Assembly: GCF_023499255.1 (NCBI RefSeq)
Contig: NZ_CP092183.1
Location: 5,204,501-5,268,500 of the forward strand
Length of the DNA stretch: 64,000 nt
Reading direction: 5' to 3'
DNA from: Couchioplanes caeruleus
Lineage (GTDB): Bacteria > Actinomycetota > Actinomycetes > Mycobacteriales > Micromonosporaceae
Each line of letters starts with the position of its first letter. Position 1 is the first letter of the stretch. The notes under the pieces are model-generated. The model was not told the origin of the DNA and did no database searches. It worked only from the letters and a program-made list of their open reading frames with translations. This document shows positions 51,526 through 60,160 of this stretch, piece after piece. The translations under genes were made by a program, and so were the position numbers.

Positions 51526-52196
51526 CGACACCCCATCCCCCGCTGTTGTCGCCCGGCTACAGGTCGACGGTCCTGCGCGCCCCCCGGCAGCAGCCGATCC
51601 TGCTGCCGCACTCGCTCGGCGAGCTGACCGGCCCGGTGCTCGGCGAGGGCCCGGTCGTGGCCGGCGACGCCGACCTGTCCGTGGACGGCTCCGGGGAGGC
51701 GCAGGGCCAGCGCATCGTCGTGCACGGCCGGGTCCGCGACGCCGACGGCCGGCCGGTCGCGGACCAGCTCGTGGAGGTGTGGCAGGCCAACGCCGCCGGC
51801 CGTTACCTGCACAAGTGGGACCGGCACGACGCGCCGCTCGACCCGCACTTCGCCGGGGCCGGGCGCACGGTGACCGACGCGCAGGGGCACTACCGCTTCG
51901 TGACGGTCAAGCCGGGCGCCTACCCGTGGGGCAACCATGCGAACGCGTGGCGGCCCGCGCACATCCACTTCTCGCTGTTCGGGCGGGCGTTCACCCAGCG
52001 CCTCGTCACCCAGATGTACTTCCCCGACGATCCGCTGTTCGCGTACGACCCGATCTACAACTCGGTGCCGGAGTTCGCCCGCGACCGGCTCGTCTCGCAC
52101 TTCGACCTGTCCGCCACCGTGGAGTCGTGGGCGCTGGGCTTCCGCTTCGACATCGTGCTCAGCGGCGCCTCGGCAACCCCGATGGAGACCTCATGA
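51522..52196 (+). CDS. pcaH: Protocatechuate 3,4-dioxygenase beta subunit
   Basis: 224 residues from ATG 51522, 4-bp overlap with pcaJ. The iron ligands of the catalytic subunit are visible: Tyr in AAGRYLHK, Tyr in KPGAYPWGNH, and two His in WRPAHIHFSLFG. IVVHGRVRDADGRPVADQLV is the conserved beta-sandwich core. Opens the aromatic ring of protocatechuate between the hydroxyls (intradiol). Confidence 0.96.
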   Translation: MTTPHPPLLSPGYRSTVLRAPRQQPILLPHSLGELTGPVLGEGPVVAGDADLSVDGSGEAQGQRIVVHGRVRDADGRPVADQLVEVWQANAAGRYLHKWDRHDAPLDPHFAGAGRTVTDAQGHYRFVTVKPGAYPWGNHANAWRPAHIHFSLFGRAFTQRLVTQMYFPDDPLFAYDPIYNSVPEFARDRLVSHFDLSATVESWALGFRFDIVLSGASATPMETS

Positions 52197-52705
52197 CCGG
52201 GCCGACCCCTTCGCAGACCGTCGGGCCGTACCTGTCGATCGGGCTGACCTGGGCCGAAGGGCCGTACGTGGTCGCCGGGGACGCGCCCGGGGCGGTGTGG
52301 CTGCACGGCCGGATCCGCGACGGCGCCGGCGAGCCGATCCCCGACGCGCTGGTGGAGACGTGGCAGGCGGACCCGCGGGGGCGCTTCCACACGCCCGGGT
52401 TCCGCGGGTTCGGCCGCTGCGGCACGGACGACGACGGGCGGTGGGCGATCCGTACGGTCAAACCCGGCCCGGTCGAGGGCCGGGCGCCGCACGTCGCGGT
52501 CTCGGTCTTCGCCCGCGGCCTGCTGCACCGGGTGGTCACCCGGCTGTACTTCGCGGACGAGGCGGAGGCGAACGGCGGCGACGAGGTGCTCGCCACGGTC
52601 CCGCCGGAGCGCCGGCACACGCTGCTCGCCGGGCGCGACGACGAGGGCTACCGCTTCGACATCAGGCTGCAGGGTGACGATGAGACCGTCTTCTTCGACC
52701 TCTGA
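52193..52705 (+). CDS. pcaG: Protocatechuate 3,4-dioxygenase alpha subunit
   Basis: 170 residues from ATG 52193, 4-bp overlap with pcaH. PTPSQTVGPYLSIGLTWAEG is the typical PcaG N-terminus. The fold matches PcaH but the iron-ligand His pair is replaced (RAPHVAVSVFARG), as expected of the non-catalytic subunit. Its 3' end overlaps the pcaB start by 26 bp. Confidence 0.95.
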   Translation: MTGPTPSQTVGPYLSIGLTWAEGPYVVAGDAPGAVWLHGRIRDGAGEPIPDALVETWQADPRGRFHTPGFRGFGRCGTDDDGRWAIRTVKPGPVEGRAPHVAVSVFARGLLHRVVTRLYFADEAEANGGDEVLATVPPERRHTLLAGRDDEGYRFDIRLQGDDETVFFDL

Positions 52706-53987
52706 CGGCGGGCTGTTCGACGGGGTGCTGGCCGCCGGGGGCGTACGCGCCGCGGTGAGCGACGCCGCCTGGGTCCGCGCGCTGCTCGACGCCGAGGCCG
52801 CCCTCGCCCGTGCCGCCGCCCGCACCGGGCGCGCGACGGCCGCGGACGCGGAGGCGGTCGCCGCGGCCTGCGCCGGGCTGGAGGTCGACGTGGCGGCGCT
52901 GGGCGCAGAGGCCGCGCAGACCGGCAACCCGGTGGTGCCGCTGCTCCGGCGGCTGCGCGCGGCCGTGCCGGGCGACGCCGCCGCGCTGGTGCACCGCGGC
53001 GCCACCAGCCAGGACATCGTGGACACCGCCGCCATGCTGGTCACCCACCGCGCGTTCGGACCGCTGCTGGCGGACCTGGCTGCGGCCGCCGGCCACGCCG
53101 CGGACCTGGCGCAGGAGCACCGCGACACCCTCGTCGCCGGGCGCACGCTGCTGCAGCAGGCGCTGCCCACCACGTTCGGGCTGGTCGCCGCGGGCTGGCT
53201 CACCGGTCTCACCGCGGCCCGCCGTCGCCTGGCCGAGGTGCGGGCGCACCGGCTCGCCGCCCAGCTCGGCGGAGCCGTCGGCACGCTCGCGGCATCCGGA
53301 ACCGACGGGCCGGGGCTGGTCACGGCGTACAGCGAGGAGGTGGGGCTGGCCGAGCCGGAGCTGCCGTGGCACACCGAACGGACCCGGATCGGCGACCTCG
53401 CGGGCGCTCTGGGCACGGCGGCCGGCGCCATGGGCAAGGTCGCGCGCGACGTGGTGCTGCACGCGCAGACCGAGGTCGGTGAGGTGTCCGAGGGCGGCGG
53501 CGGGGGTGGCTCGTCGACGCTGCCGCACAAGCACAACCCGATCCACGCGGTCAGCGCCGCCGCGGCCGCCGCCACCACGCCGGGGCTGGTCGCGACGCTG
53601 CTCGCGGCCATGCCCCAGGAACACCAGCGGGCAGCCGGGAACTGGCACGCGGAATGGCGGCCGCTGCGGGCGCTGCTCGAGGGAGCCGGGTCCGCGGCGT
53701 ACCACCTGCGGGCCTCGCTCGGCGGGCTGCGGGTCGACACGGGCCGCATGCGCCGCAACCTCGAGATCACCGGCGGCGCGCTCCTGGCCGAGCGGCTCGC
53801 GGCGGCGCTGGGCCCGAAGGGACACGACCTGGTCCGCGAGGCGGCCGGGCGCGGCGACCTCGCGACGGACCCGGCGATCACCGCTCAGCTGCCGGCCGCG
53901 GAGGTGAAGCGGCTGCTCGACCCCGCCGGCTATCTCGGCAGCGCGGACGCGCTGATCGACCGCGCGCTGCGGGACGCCCGGCGATGA
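52680..53987 (+). CDS. pcaB: 3-carboxy-cis,cis-muconate cycloisomerase
   Basis: 435 residues from ATG 52680 (a GTG two codons earlier is possible). Fumarase/aspartase superfamily: the signature loop is GGGSSTLPHKHNPIHAV, and HRGATSQDIVDTAAML carries the first active-site segment. It forms 4-carboxymuconolactone from the dioxygenase product. Overlaps pcaD by 4 bp. Confidence 0.95.
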   Translation: MRPSSSTSDGGLFDGVLAAGGVRAAVSDAAWVRALLDAEAALARAAARTGRATAADAEAVAAACAGLEVDVAALGAEAAQTGNPVVPLLRRLRAAVPGDAAALVHRGATSQDIVDTAAMLVTHRAFGPLLADLAAAAGHAADLAQEHRDTLVAGRTLLQQALPTTFGLVAAGWLTGLTAARRRLAEVRAHRLAAQLGGAVGTLAASGTDGPGLVTAYSEEVGLAEPELPWHTERTRIGDLAGALGTAAGAMGKVARDVVLHAQTEVGEVSEGGGGGGSSTLPHKHNPIHAVSAAAAAATTPGLVATLLAAMPQEHQRAAGNWHAEWRPLRALLEGAGSAAYHLRASLGGLRVDTGRMRRNLEITGGALLAERLAAALGPKGHDLVREAAGRGDLATDPAITAQLPAAEVKRLLDPAGYLGSADALIDRALRDARR

Positions 53988-54742
53988 TCGGTCATCACCG
54001 GGTGGACGGGCCGCCGGAGGCGCCGTCACTGTTGCTGATCAACTCGCTGGGCGCGGACCTGTCCATGTGGGAGCCGCAGGTGCCGGCGCTGTCCCGCCGG
54101 TTCCGGGTGATCCGCTACGACACGCGCGGGCACGGGCGCTCTCCCGTGCCCCCGGGCCGGTACAGCCTGGCCGACCTCGGCGGGGACGCGCTCGACCTGC
54201 TGGACCACCTCGGCGCCGCGCGGGCGCACGTCTGCGGGCTGTCGCTGGGCGGGATGACGGCGATGTGGCTGGCCGCGTACGCCCCCGAGCGAGTCGGCCG
54301 GCTCGTGCTCTGCTGCACCTCCGCGCTGCTCGGACCGGCGTCGTCGTGGGCCGGGCGCGCCGCCACCGTGCTGGCCCGCGGGACCGGGGCCGTCGCCGAC
54401 ACGGTCGTCGCCCGCTGGGTCACGCCCGAGTTCGCGGCGCTGCGCCCGGACCAGACCGGACGGCTGCGGGACATGGTCGCGGCGACCCCGGCGGCCGGGT
54501 ACGCGGGTGCCTGCGCCGCCATCGAGGAGATGGACCTGCGCGCCGACCTGCCCCGCATCGCCGCGCCCACGCTGGTCCTGGCCGGCGCGGACGACCCCGC
54601 GACCCCGCCCGCGCACGGTGCGGCCATCGCCGCCGCGATCCCCGGCGCCCGCCTGGCCGTGCTCGACCGGGCGGCGCACCTGGCCACGTACGAGCGGCCC
54701 GCCGAGGCCACCCGGCTGATCCTGGAGGCCCTCGATGGCTGA
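53984..54742 (+). CDS. pcaD: 3-oxoadipate enol-lactonase
   Basis: 252 residues from ATG 53984, overlapping pcaB by 4 bp. Alpha/beta hydrolase: nucleophile Ser in VCGLSLGGMTAMWLA, the oxyanion loop in LLINSLGADLSMWEPQ, the acid near LAGADDPATPP and the terminal His in LDRAAHLATYERP. It hydrolyses the enol-lactone to 3-oxoadipate. In some actinomycetes PcaD and PcaC are fused as PcaL; here they are two overlapping genes. Confidence 0.93.
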   Translation: MIGHHRVDGPPEAPSLLLINSLGADLSMWEPQVPALSRRFRVIRYDTRGHGRSPVPPGRYSLADLGGDALDLLDHLGAARAHVCGLSLGGMTAMWLAAYAPERVGRLVLCCTSALLGPASSWAGRAATVLARGTGAVADTVVARWVTPEFAALRPDQTGRLRDMVAATPAAGYAGACAAIEEMDLRADLPRIAAPTLVLAGADDPATPPAHGAAIAAAIPGARLAVLDRAAHLATYERPAEATRLILEALDG

Positions 54743-55118
54743 CGCGTACGACGACGGGATGGCCGTGCGCCGCGAGGTCCTCGGCGACGCGCACGTGGAC
54801 CGGGCGGTGGCCGCCACGACGGAGTTCACCGAGCCGTTCCAGGACTTCATCACCCGGTACGCCTGGGGCGGCGTGTGGACCCGTGACGGGCTGGACCGGC
54901 GTACCCGCAGCTGCGTGACGCTGGCCGTGCTGACGGCGCTGCGCTGCCACGACGAGCTCCCGATGCACGTGCGGGCGGCCCGGCGCAACGGCCTGAGCCC
55001 GCAGGAGATCGCCGAGGTGCTGCTGCACACCGCCGTGTACGCGGGCGTCCCCGCCGCCAACTCCGCCTTCCGCCTGGCGCAGGAGGTCCTCCGCGAAGAA
55101 GACCCCACGGCCGGTTAA
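54735..55118 (+). CDS. pcaC: 4-carboxymuconolactone decarboxylase
   Basis: 127 residues from ATG 54735, overlapping pcaD by 8 bp. All-helical CMD fold (YDDGMAVRREVLGDAHVDRA, ITRYAWGGVWTRDGLDRRTR, LLHTAVYAGVPAANSAFRLA). It decarboxylates 4-carboxymuconolactone to the enol-lactone. The 8-bp overlap with pcaD suggests coupled translation, and could be an ancestral state of the PcaL fusion or a split of it. Confidence 0.95.
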   Translation: MADAYDDGMAVRREVLGDAHVDRAVAATTEFTEPFQDFITRYAWGGVWTRDGLDRRTRSCVTLAVLTALRCHDELPMHVRAARRNGLSPQEIAEVLLHTAVYAGVPAANSAFRLAQEVLREEDPTAG

Positions 55119-55128
55119 GGTGCGTGCG

Positions 55129-55914
55129 ATGAGTGACCAGCCCCGTGAGCCCCACTACGTGCAGTCCCTGGAGCGCGGGCTGGCGGTCATCCGCGCCTTC
55201 GACGCGCGGCATCCCGAGCTCACCCTCAGTGAGGTGGCCCGCATCTGCGACCTCACCCGGGCCGCCGCGCGCCGGTTCCTGCTCACCCTCACCGACCTCG
55301 GGTACGTGCGGACCGACGGCCGGCTGTTCTCGCTCACACCGCGGGTGCTGGAGCTGGGGTATTCGTTCCTGGCCGGCCTGTCGCTGCCCGAGGTGGCCGA
55401 GCCGCACCTGGAACGCCTGGTCGCCGAGGTGCACGAGTCGTCGTCGATGTCGGTGCTCGACGGCGACGACGTCGTCTACGTGGCGCGGGTGCCGACCCGG
55501 CGGATCATGACGGTGGCGATCAACGTGGGCACCCGGTTCCCGGCGTACGCGACCAGCATGGGCCGCGTCCTCGTGGCGAACCTGCCGGACGACCACGTCG
55601 AGGCGTTCCTGGCGCGGGTGGCGCTGGAGCCGCTGACACGCCGGACGGTGACGTCGGCCGAGTCGCTGCGCACCGAGCTCAAGCGGGTCCGCGAGCAGGG
55701 CTACGCGATCGTCGACCAGGAGCTGGAGGAGGGGCTGCGGTCCATGGCCGCGCCGGTGCACGACCGTACGGGGGCCGTGGTCGCCGCCGTCAACGTCTCC
55801 GTGCACGCCAGCCGGACCTCGGTGGGCCTGCTGCGGGACACCCTGCTGCCCCGGCTGCTGGCCGCCACCACGGCGATCGACGCCGACCTGCGGGTCACGG
55901 CACCCCGGCGCTAG
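55129..55914 (+). CDS. pcaR: IclR family regulator of the protocatechuate operon
   Basis: 261 residues from ATG 55129 with AAGG upstream, 10 bp after pcaC. Winged helix-turn-helix: YVQSLERGLAVIRAFDARHP, then LSEVARICDLTRAAARRFLL. Effector domain: ATSMGRVLVANLPDDHVEAF, then GYAIVDQELEEGLRSMAAPV, as in PcaR/PobR/CatR-type IclR proteins. Being the last gene of the operon, it probably regulates its own transcription; IclR members here usually activate with 3-oxoadipate or protocatechuate. The 3' end overlaps the next convergent gene by 20 bp. Confidence 0.9.
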   Translation: MSDQPREPHYVQSLERGLAVIRAFDARHPELTLSEVARICDLTRAAARRFLLTLTDLGYVRTDGRLFSLTPRVLELGYSFLAGLSLPEVAEPHLERLVAEVHESSSMSVLDGDDVVYVARVPTRRIMTVAINVGTRFPAYATSMGRVLVANLPDDHVEAFLARVALEPLTRRTVTSAESLRTELKRVREQGYAIVDQELEEGLRSMAAPVHDRTGAVVAAVNVSVHASRTSVGLLRDTLLPRLLAATTAIDADLRVTAPRR

Positions 55915-56950
55915 TACGCCGCTTCTGCCGGTACATCGCGTGGTCCGCCTCGGCGACCAGGCGCTCGACGTCGTCGCCGGTCTGCCCGAGCGCCCACCCG
56001 ACGCTGGCGCCCACCCGGTGCACCCCGGTCGGGCCGCTGATCGGCTCGGCGAGCGCGGCACGCAGCCGCTCCGCGGTCTGCGCGATCGAGGTGTGCAGGC
56101 CGGCCCCGGTGACCAGGGCCACGAACTCGTCGCCGCCGGTACGGGCGATGACGTCGCCGTCGCGCAGGTGGTGGCGCAGCCGCTCGGCCACCACGCACAG
56201 CACCTCGTCGCCGGCCTCGTGCCCCGCGTCGTCGTTGACCTTCTTGAAGCCGTCCAGGTCGACGACGAGCGCGGCGATCTCGATGCCGGGCCGGGACCGG
56301 ATCGCCTCGGCCCGGGTGCGCAGCAGGGTGCGGTTGGCCAGGCCGGTCAGGCAGTCGTGGGTGGCGGCGTACTCGGCCTCGGCCTGGCTGCGCTCGAGGG
56401 CCGAGTGCAGCCGGGCGTGCTGGATCGCGATGGCCGCGTGCTCGGCGAACAGGGCCAGGATCTCCAGCTGCTCCGGGCCGGGCTTGCGCAGTCCGTCGGG
56501 CAGGTCCACGCTCAGCACGCCGACCCACTCCCCGCCGGGCGCCATCAGCGGCGCGAACAGGCAGTCCATCGGGTGCCAGCGGTCCGGGTCCTCGGTCTCG
56601 GCGATGTCGGGCACCCAGGCGTAGAGGCTGTCCGGCACCCCGGTGCGGTGGTCCACGAAGTACAACGTGCCCCAGCGCTCGGCACGGCGGAACAGCTCGC
56701 GCCAGTTCTCCGCCGAGCCCCGGCTGCCGAGCAGCTCGTCGCGCAGCTCGTCGCTGCCGGCCACCGCCACGGTGGTGTAGTCGCCGTTGTCCTCGGCGAG
56801 GTTGACGGCCGCGAGGCCGAACCCGGCCACCTCCACGACGCCCCACGCCACGGCGTCGAGGGTCTGGGTGAGGTCGAGGCTGGCATGCACCCGCTTGGTC
56901 ACCGCGTGCAGGGTCCGCAGGGCCTGCAAATGGGTGTCGGCGCCCGCCAT
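55895..56950 (-). CDS. GAF-GGDEF diguanylate cyclase
   Basis: 351 residues. Residues about 10-175 form a GAF sensor (LHAVTKRVHASLDLTQTLDA; GLAAVNLAEDNGD; GEWVGVLSVDLPDGLRKPGP; ALFAEHAAIAIQHARLHSAL). The GGDEF domain follows (THDCLTGLANRTLLRTR; ALVVDLDGFKKVNDDAGHEA; IARTGGDEFVALV), with an intact active site. No membrane segment, so it is a cytosolic c-di-GMP synthase. No RxxD inhibitory site was noticed in the expected place, but this was not aligned. Confidence 0.94.
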   Translation of the reverse strand: MAGADTHLQALRTLHAVTKRVHASLDLTQTLDAVAWGVVEVAGFGLAAVNLAEDNGDYTTVAVAGSDELRDELLGSRGSAENWRELFRRAERWGTLYFVDHRTGVPDSLYAWVPDIAETEDPDRWHPMDCLFAPLMAPGGEWVGVLSVDLPDGLRKPGPEQLEILALFAEHAAIAIQHARLHSALERSQAEAEYAATHDCLTGLANRTLLRTRAEAIRSRPGIEIAALVVDLDGFKKVNDDAGHEAGDEVLCVVAERLRHHLRDGDVIARTGGDEFVALVTGAGLHTSIAQTAERLRAALAEPISGPTGVHRVGASVGWALGQTGDDVERLVAEADHAMYRQKRRTSAGVP

Positions 56951-57141
56951 CCCACCTCCCTCGGCCCGGTCTCGATCAACTGACCGTAGTCCATCCCGTC
57001 ACGAGTTGTGGACCAGTGATCGGCATCGCCGGGGCAGATGTGAACGATTTCGCCCCGGTGATGACCTTCGCGGGCATAATACGGCCGATTCGCCGAGCGG
57101 GCCGCGGCGGTCGCCGGCCGGCGATCTCCTACGGTAGGCGG

Positions 57142-57810
57142 ATGGCACCCCCGCAGAGCCGCCGCGAGCGCCCGGCGAAACCCGCGCTCACCCGCGACGG
57201 CATCATCGCCACCGCCGTCGCGGTGATGCGCGCCGAGGGCCTGTCCCGGGTGACGATGCGCCGCCTGGCCACCGAGCTCGACACCGGGCCGGCCTCGCTC
57301 TACGTGTACGTGCGCAACACCGCCGAACTGCACGCGGCCGTCCTCGACGAGCTGCTCGGCGAGGTGGACCTGACCCCCGCCGCCGGCGCCGGGCCGTGGC
57401 AGGAGCGCCTGGTCAGCGTGCTGGAGTCGTACACCCGGATCCTGTTCGCCAACCCGGGCCTGGCGCAGTCCGCGCTGCTGTCCCGGCCGTCCGGCCCGCA
57501 CTACCTGGCGCTGATCGAGACCATGCTGACGCTGCTCGCCGAGGGCGAGGTGCCCGGCGACCGGGCGGCCTGGGCGATCGACATCCTGCTGCAGTACGCC
57601 ACCGCGTCGGCCGCCGAGCACGCGGCGAGCACACCGGTGGACGAGGACACGTGGAACACGCTGGTCGAGACCGTCCGCACCGCCCCGCCCGAGATCTACC
57701 CGCACATCGCGGCGCTGGGCGAGGAGCTGCTCTCCGGCGGCGAGCGGCTGCGCTGGGCCTTCCTGGTGGTGCTCAACGGCATCCTGGTCACGCCGCGGCC
57801 GGGCCGCTGA
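57142..57810 (+). CDS. TetR family regulator (TetR_C_33-like)
   Basis: 222 residues from ATG 57142 (GTAGGCGG upstream; the frame is open to 57016 without a better start). Helix-turn-helix: LTRDGIIATAVAVMRAEGLS, then VTMRRLATELDTGPASLYVY. The C-terminal ligand domain (WQERLVSVLESYTRILFANP) is of the tetracycline-repressor C-terminal type. It overlaps the next gene by one base (TGATG), which implies a two-gene operon. Confidence 0.9.
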   Translation: MAPPQSRRERPAKPALTRDGIIATAVAVMRAEGLSRVTMRRLATELDTGPASLYVYVRNTAELHAAVLDELLGEVDLTPAAGAGPWQERLVSVLESYTRILFANPGLAQSALLSRPSGPHYLALIETMLTLLAEGEVPGDRAAWAIDILLQYATASAAEHAASTPVDEDTWNTLVETVRTAPPEIYPHIAALGEELLSGGERLRWAFLVVLNGILVTPRPGR

Positions 57811-58193
57811 TGGCGTACCTGGTCGAGGTGGAACGGGTGTTCCGCGCTCGGCAGGGACTGCCCTCGCCGGTCCTGGCGGCGCGGGGCGGCCGGCGGCTCG
57901 ACGCCGGTGAGGACATCGAGGTGGTGCTGCGCGCCGGGGTCGCCTTCGACGACGACCAGCTGACCGCGCGCGGGTGGTATCTCGACACCGACGAGCTGGC
58001 CGTACGGCTGGAGCGGTGGGCGGAGGTGCTGGGCGACGGGCCGTGGACGGCGCGGTTCCCGTTCCGCCCGACGTTCGAGCTGGTCGCGCGCCACCTCTAC
58101 CGCGAGTTGGCGGCCGAGGTCCACCAGCTGGCCCATGTGGAGCTCGTCGACCGCACGTACGGCTCCCGCACCCGCTACAGCGCGCCGGGTTAG
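57810..58193 (+). CDS. 6-pyruvoyl-tetrahydropterin-synthase/QueD-like protein lacking metal ligands
   Basis: 127 residues from ATG 57810. The second half aligns with QueD/PTPS: GWYLDTDELAVRLERWAEVL (the 'DF' strand and helix), FRPTFELVARHLYRELA (the PT-x-E-N-x-A signature, altered) and VELVDRTYGSRTRY (the E-T strand). The zinc-binding His residues expected near the N-terminus (FSAAH and HGH) are absent: the corresponding positions are FRARQ and DIEVVL. So it is probably a binding protein or a changed enzyme. Its stop abuts the stop of the next gene with no gap. Confidence 0.65.
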   Translation: MAYLVEVERVFRARQGLPSPVLAARGGRRLDAGEDIEVVLRAGVAFDDDQLTARGWYLDTDELAVRLERWAEVLGDGPWTARFPFRPTFELVARHLYRELAAEVHQLAHVELVDRTYGSRTRYSAPG

Positions 58194-58634
58194 TCACGGC
58201 TGGAGGTCGACGACCCCTTGGCCGCTGCGGACGTCGAGCGGCACGGAGACCTGGTCATGAGTGATCAGCCAGGTGCCTTCGATCTTCCGGAGGCAGTACG
58301 TGACCCGGACCCACATTCCGGGAATCGGCGCGCCGGCCTTCGACGTACCGCTGAGCCGGCCGAACGCGTGCCCGAAGGCCACCTCGGTGCCGACCGTGAG
58401 CGTCAGGTCGCGGACCTCGTAGCGCACGTCCTCGAAGACGGCGAACACGTTCGCCCAGTTCCGGAGCTTCGCGTCGATGCCGACGTGCTGCAATGGAGGG
58501 TCGATGTCGAATGACACGATGTCCGCCGAGTACGGACGCCTCAGCCGGTCCACGTCCCGGGTCCGGAGGGCGTCGATGACCGTGCGGATCTGCTGCCGGA
58601 TCTCGGCCTCGTCTGCTTCGTGCTGCGTTCGCAT
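58194..58634 (-). CDS. SnoaL/NTF2-like protein
   Basis: 146 residues. Cone-like NTF2 fold: IRQQIRTVIDALRTRDVDRL, then RPYSADIVSFDIDPPLQHVG, WANVFAVFEDVRYEVRDLTL and RVTYCLRKIEGTWLITHDQV. The family includes polyketide cyclases, ketosteroid isomerases and stress proteins; here function is unknown. Convergent and immediately adjacent to the QueD-like gene. Confidence 0.87.
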   Translation of the reverse strand: MRTQHEADEAEIRQQIRTVIDALRTRDVDRLRRPYSADIVSFDIDPPLQHVGIDAKLRNWANVFAVFEDVRYEVRDLTLTVGTEVAFGHAFGRLSGTSKAGAPIPGMWVRVTYCLRKIEGTWLITHDQVSVPLDVRSGQGVVDLQP

Positions 58635-58713
58635 CGCCGCGCATCCCTTCGATCACCCAGTTCTTCCTCCGGCACCACGGTATGACGCGACGAACGTGAT
58701 GGGTCCGAGCCCG

Positions 58714-60123
58714 TCAGCGGGCGCCGAGCGGCTGATCCAGGACCAGGCCGATCCGGCGGACGGCCTCGGTCAGGCGGTCCGGTGGCTGGGCGGCGTACCC
58801 GATCACCAGGCCGGGCGGTCCCGGCAGCCGCCGGTGCCAGGACAGCGGCTGCACCCGGACGCCCGCCGCCGCGATGCGTTGCGCCAGCGCCACGTCGTCC
58901 GTGCCGTCCGGGAGGGTGACCAGGACGTGCAGGCCGGCCGCCACGCCCTCGACCCGGGCCGCCGGCACGTGCTCGCGCAGCGCCGCCACGAGCGCGTCGC
59001 GGTGCCGGCGCTGGCGGCGGCGGACCGTGCGCAGGTGGCGGTCGTGGTCGCCGGTGGCGAGCAGCCGGGCGAGGATGAGCTGCGGCAGCGCCGGGTTGCC
59101 CAGGTCGCTGGCGTGCTTGGCGGTGACCAGGTCGGCGTGCAGGTGGCGGGGCGCGATGAGCCAGCCCAGGCGCATGCCCGGGGCGAGCGACTTGGACACG
59201 CTGCCGCAGTACGCGATCCGGTCCGGTGCGGAGGCCTGCAGCGCCGCCACCGGGGCCCGGTCGTAGCGGTGCTCGGCGTCGTAGTCGTCCTCGATGATCA
59301 GGCCGGGCCACTCCAGCAGCGCCAGGCGGCGGCGCGGGCTGAGCACCACGCCGGTCGGGAACTGGTGGGCCGGGGTGAGCAGGACCGCGTCCACGCCGGC
59401 CGCGGCCAGGTCGCTCACGCGGATGCCGTACGCGTCGACGGGCACCGGCACCGGCTCGACGCCCCAGTGCCGCAGCTCGTCGCGGGAGCCGCGGGAGCCG
59501 GGGTCCTCCATGCCGCACGCCTCGACGCCGTGGACCCGCAGTGTCTGGCTGAGCAGCGCGAGGGCCTGCGCCACCCCGTTCACCACGATGACGTCGTCCG
59601 CGCTCGCCCGTACGCCCCGGTTGCGGGCGAGCCAGGACGCGAGCTCGGCGCGCAGGCCGGGGTTGCCGCGCGGGTCGCCGTACCCGAGGTCGGCGGTGGT
59701 CGCCTCGGCCAGCACGGCCCGTTCGGCGCGCAGCCAGGCGGCCCGCGGGAAGGCCGACAGGTCGGGAACCCCCGGCGACAGGTCCAGGTCGATGTCCGCG
59801 GACGGGCGTTGCGGCAGCCGCAGACCCGCGGGTTCCGGGCGTACGGGCTCAGCACGCGGCCGTGGCGCCCGGGCGGTGACCGTCGTGCCCGCGCCCGTCC
59901 GGCCGGCGAGCAGCCCCTCGTCGGTGAGCCGCTGGTACGCCTCGACCACCACCCCGCGCGACACCCCGAGGTCGCCGGCGAGCACCCGGGTCGCGGGCAG
60001 CCGGGAGCCGGGGGCGAGCCGCCCGTCGCCGATCGCGGCGCGCAGCCCGTCGGCGAGCCACGCGGTGCGGCCCCGCTCCGGCGGTACGCCCAGCAGGTCG
60101 ATTTGGTCCTCCCCAGGAGGCAC
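58714..60123 (-). CDS. MocR/PdxR-type regulator (GntR winged helix fused to aminotransferase domain)
   Basis: 469 residues from GTG 60121-60123 (AAGGA upstream). The frame continues to 60273, but that would overlap the divergent gene and its operator. N-terminal GntR domain: GRTAWLADGLRAAIGDGRLA, then LPATRVLAGDLGVSRGVVVE. The type I aminotransferase-like domain follows (VVNGVAQALALLSQTLRVHG; IIEDDYDAEHRYDRAP), with the PLP lysine in YCGSVSKSLAPGMRLGW. It controls the divergent EamA transporter, probably through the operator at 60127-60148. PLP or an amine may be the effector. Confidence 0.92.
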   Translation of the reverse strand: MPPGEDQIDLLGVPPERGRTAWLADGLRAAIGDGRLAPGSRLPATRVLAGDLGVSRGVVVEAYQRLTDEGLLAGRTGAGTTVTARAPRPRAEPVRPEPAGLRLPQRPSADIDLDLSPGVPDLSAFPRAAWLRAERAVLAEATTADLGYGDPRGNPGLRAELASWLARNRGVRASADDVIVVNGVAQALALLSQTLRVHGVEACGMEDPGSRGSRDELRHWGVEPVPVPVDAYGIRVSDLAAAGVDAVLLTPAHQFPTGVVLSPRRRLALLEWPGLIIEDDYDAEHRYDRAPVAALQASAPDRIAYCGSVSKSLAPGMRLGWLIAPRHLHADLVTAKHASDLGNPALPQLILARLLATGDHDRHLRTVRRRQRRHRDALVAALREHVPAARVEGVAAGLHVLVTLPDGTDDVALAQRIAAAGVRVQPLSWHRRLPGPPGLVIGYAAQPPDRLTEAVRRIGLVLDQPLGAR

Positions 60124-60126
60124 GAA

Positions 60127-60148
60127 ATGGTCCTTGGGACAGGACCAT
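60127..60148. promoter_or_regulatory. Operator between the MocR-type regulator and EamA transporter
   Basis: ATGGTCCT-TGGGAC-AGGACCAT is an 8-bp-arm perfect inverted repeat; its TGGTCC/GGACCA half-sites recur next to it (GGACC within 60100-60117). It sits between the GTG of the regulator (60123) and the ATG of the transporter (60161). Confidence 0.7.
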
Positions 60149-60160
60149 ACGCCACCCAGC

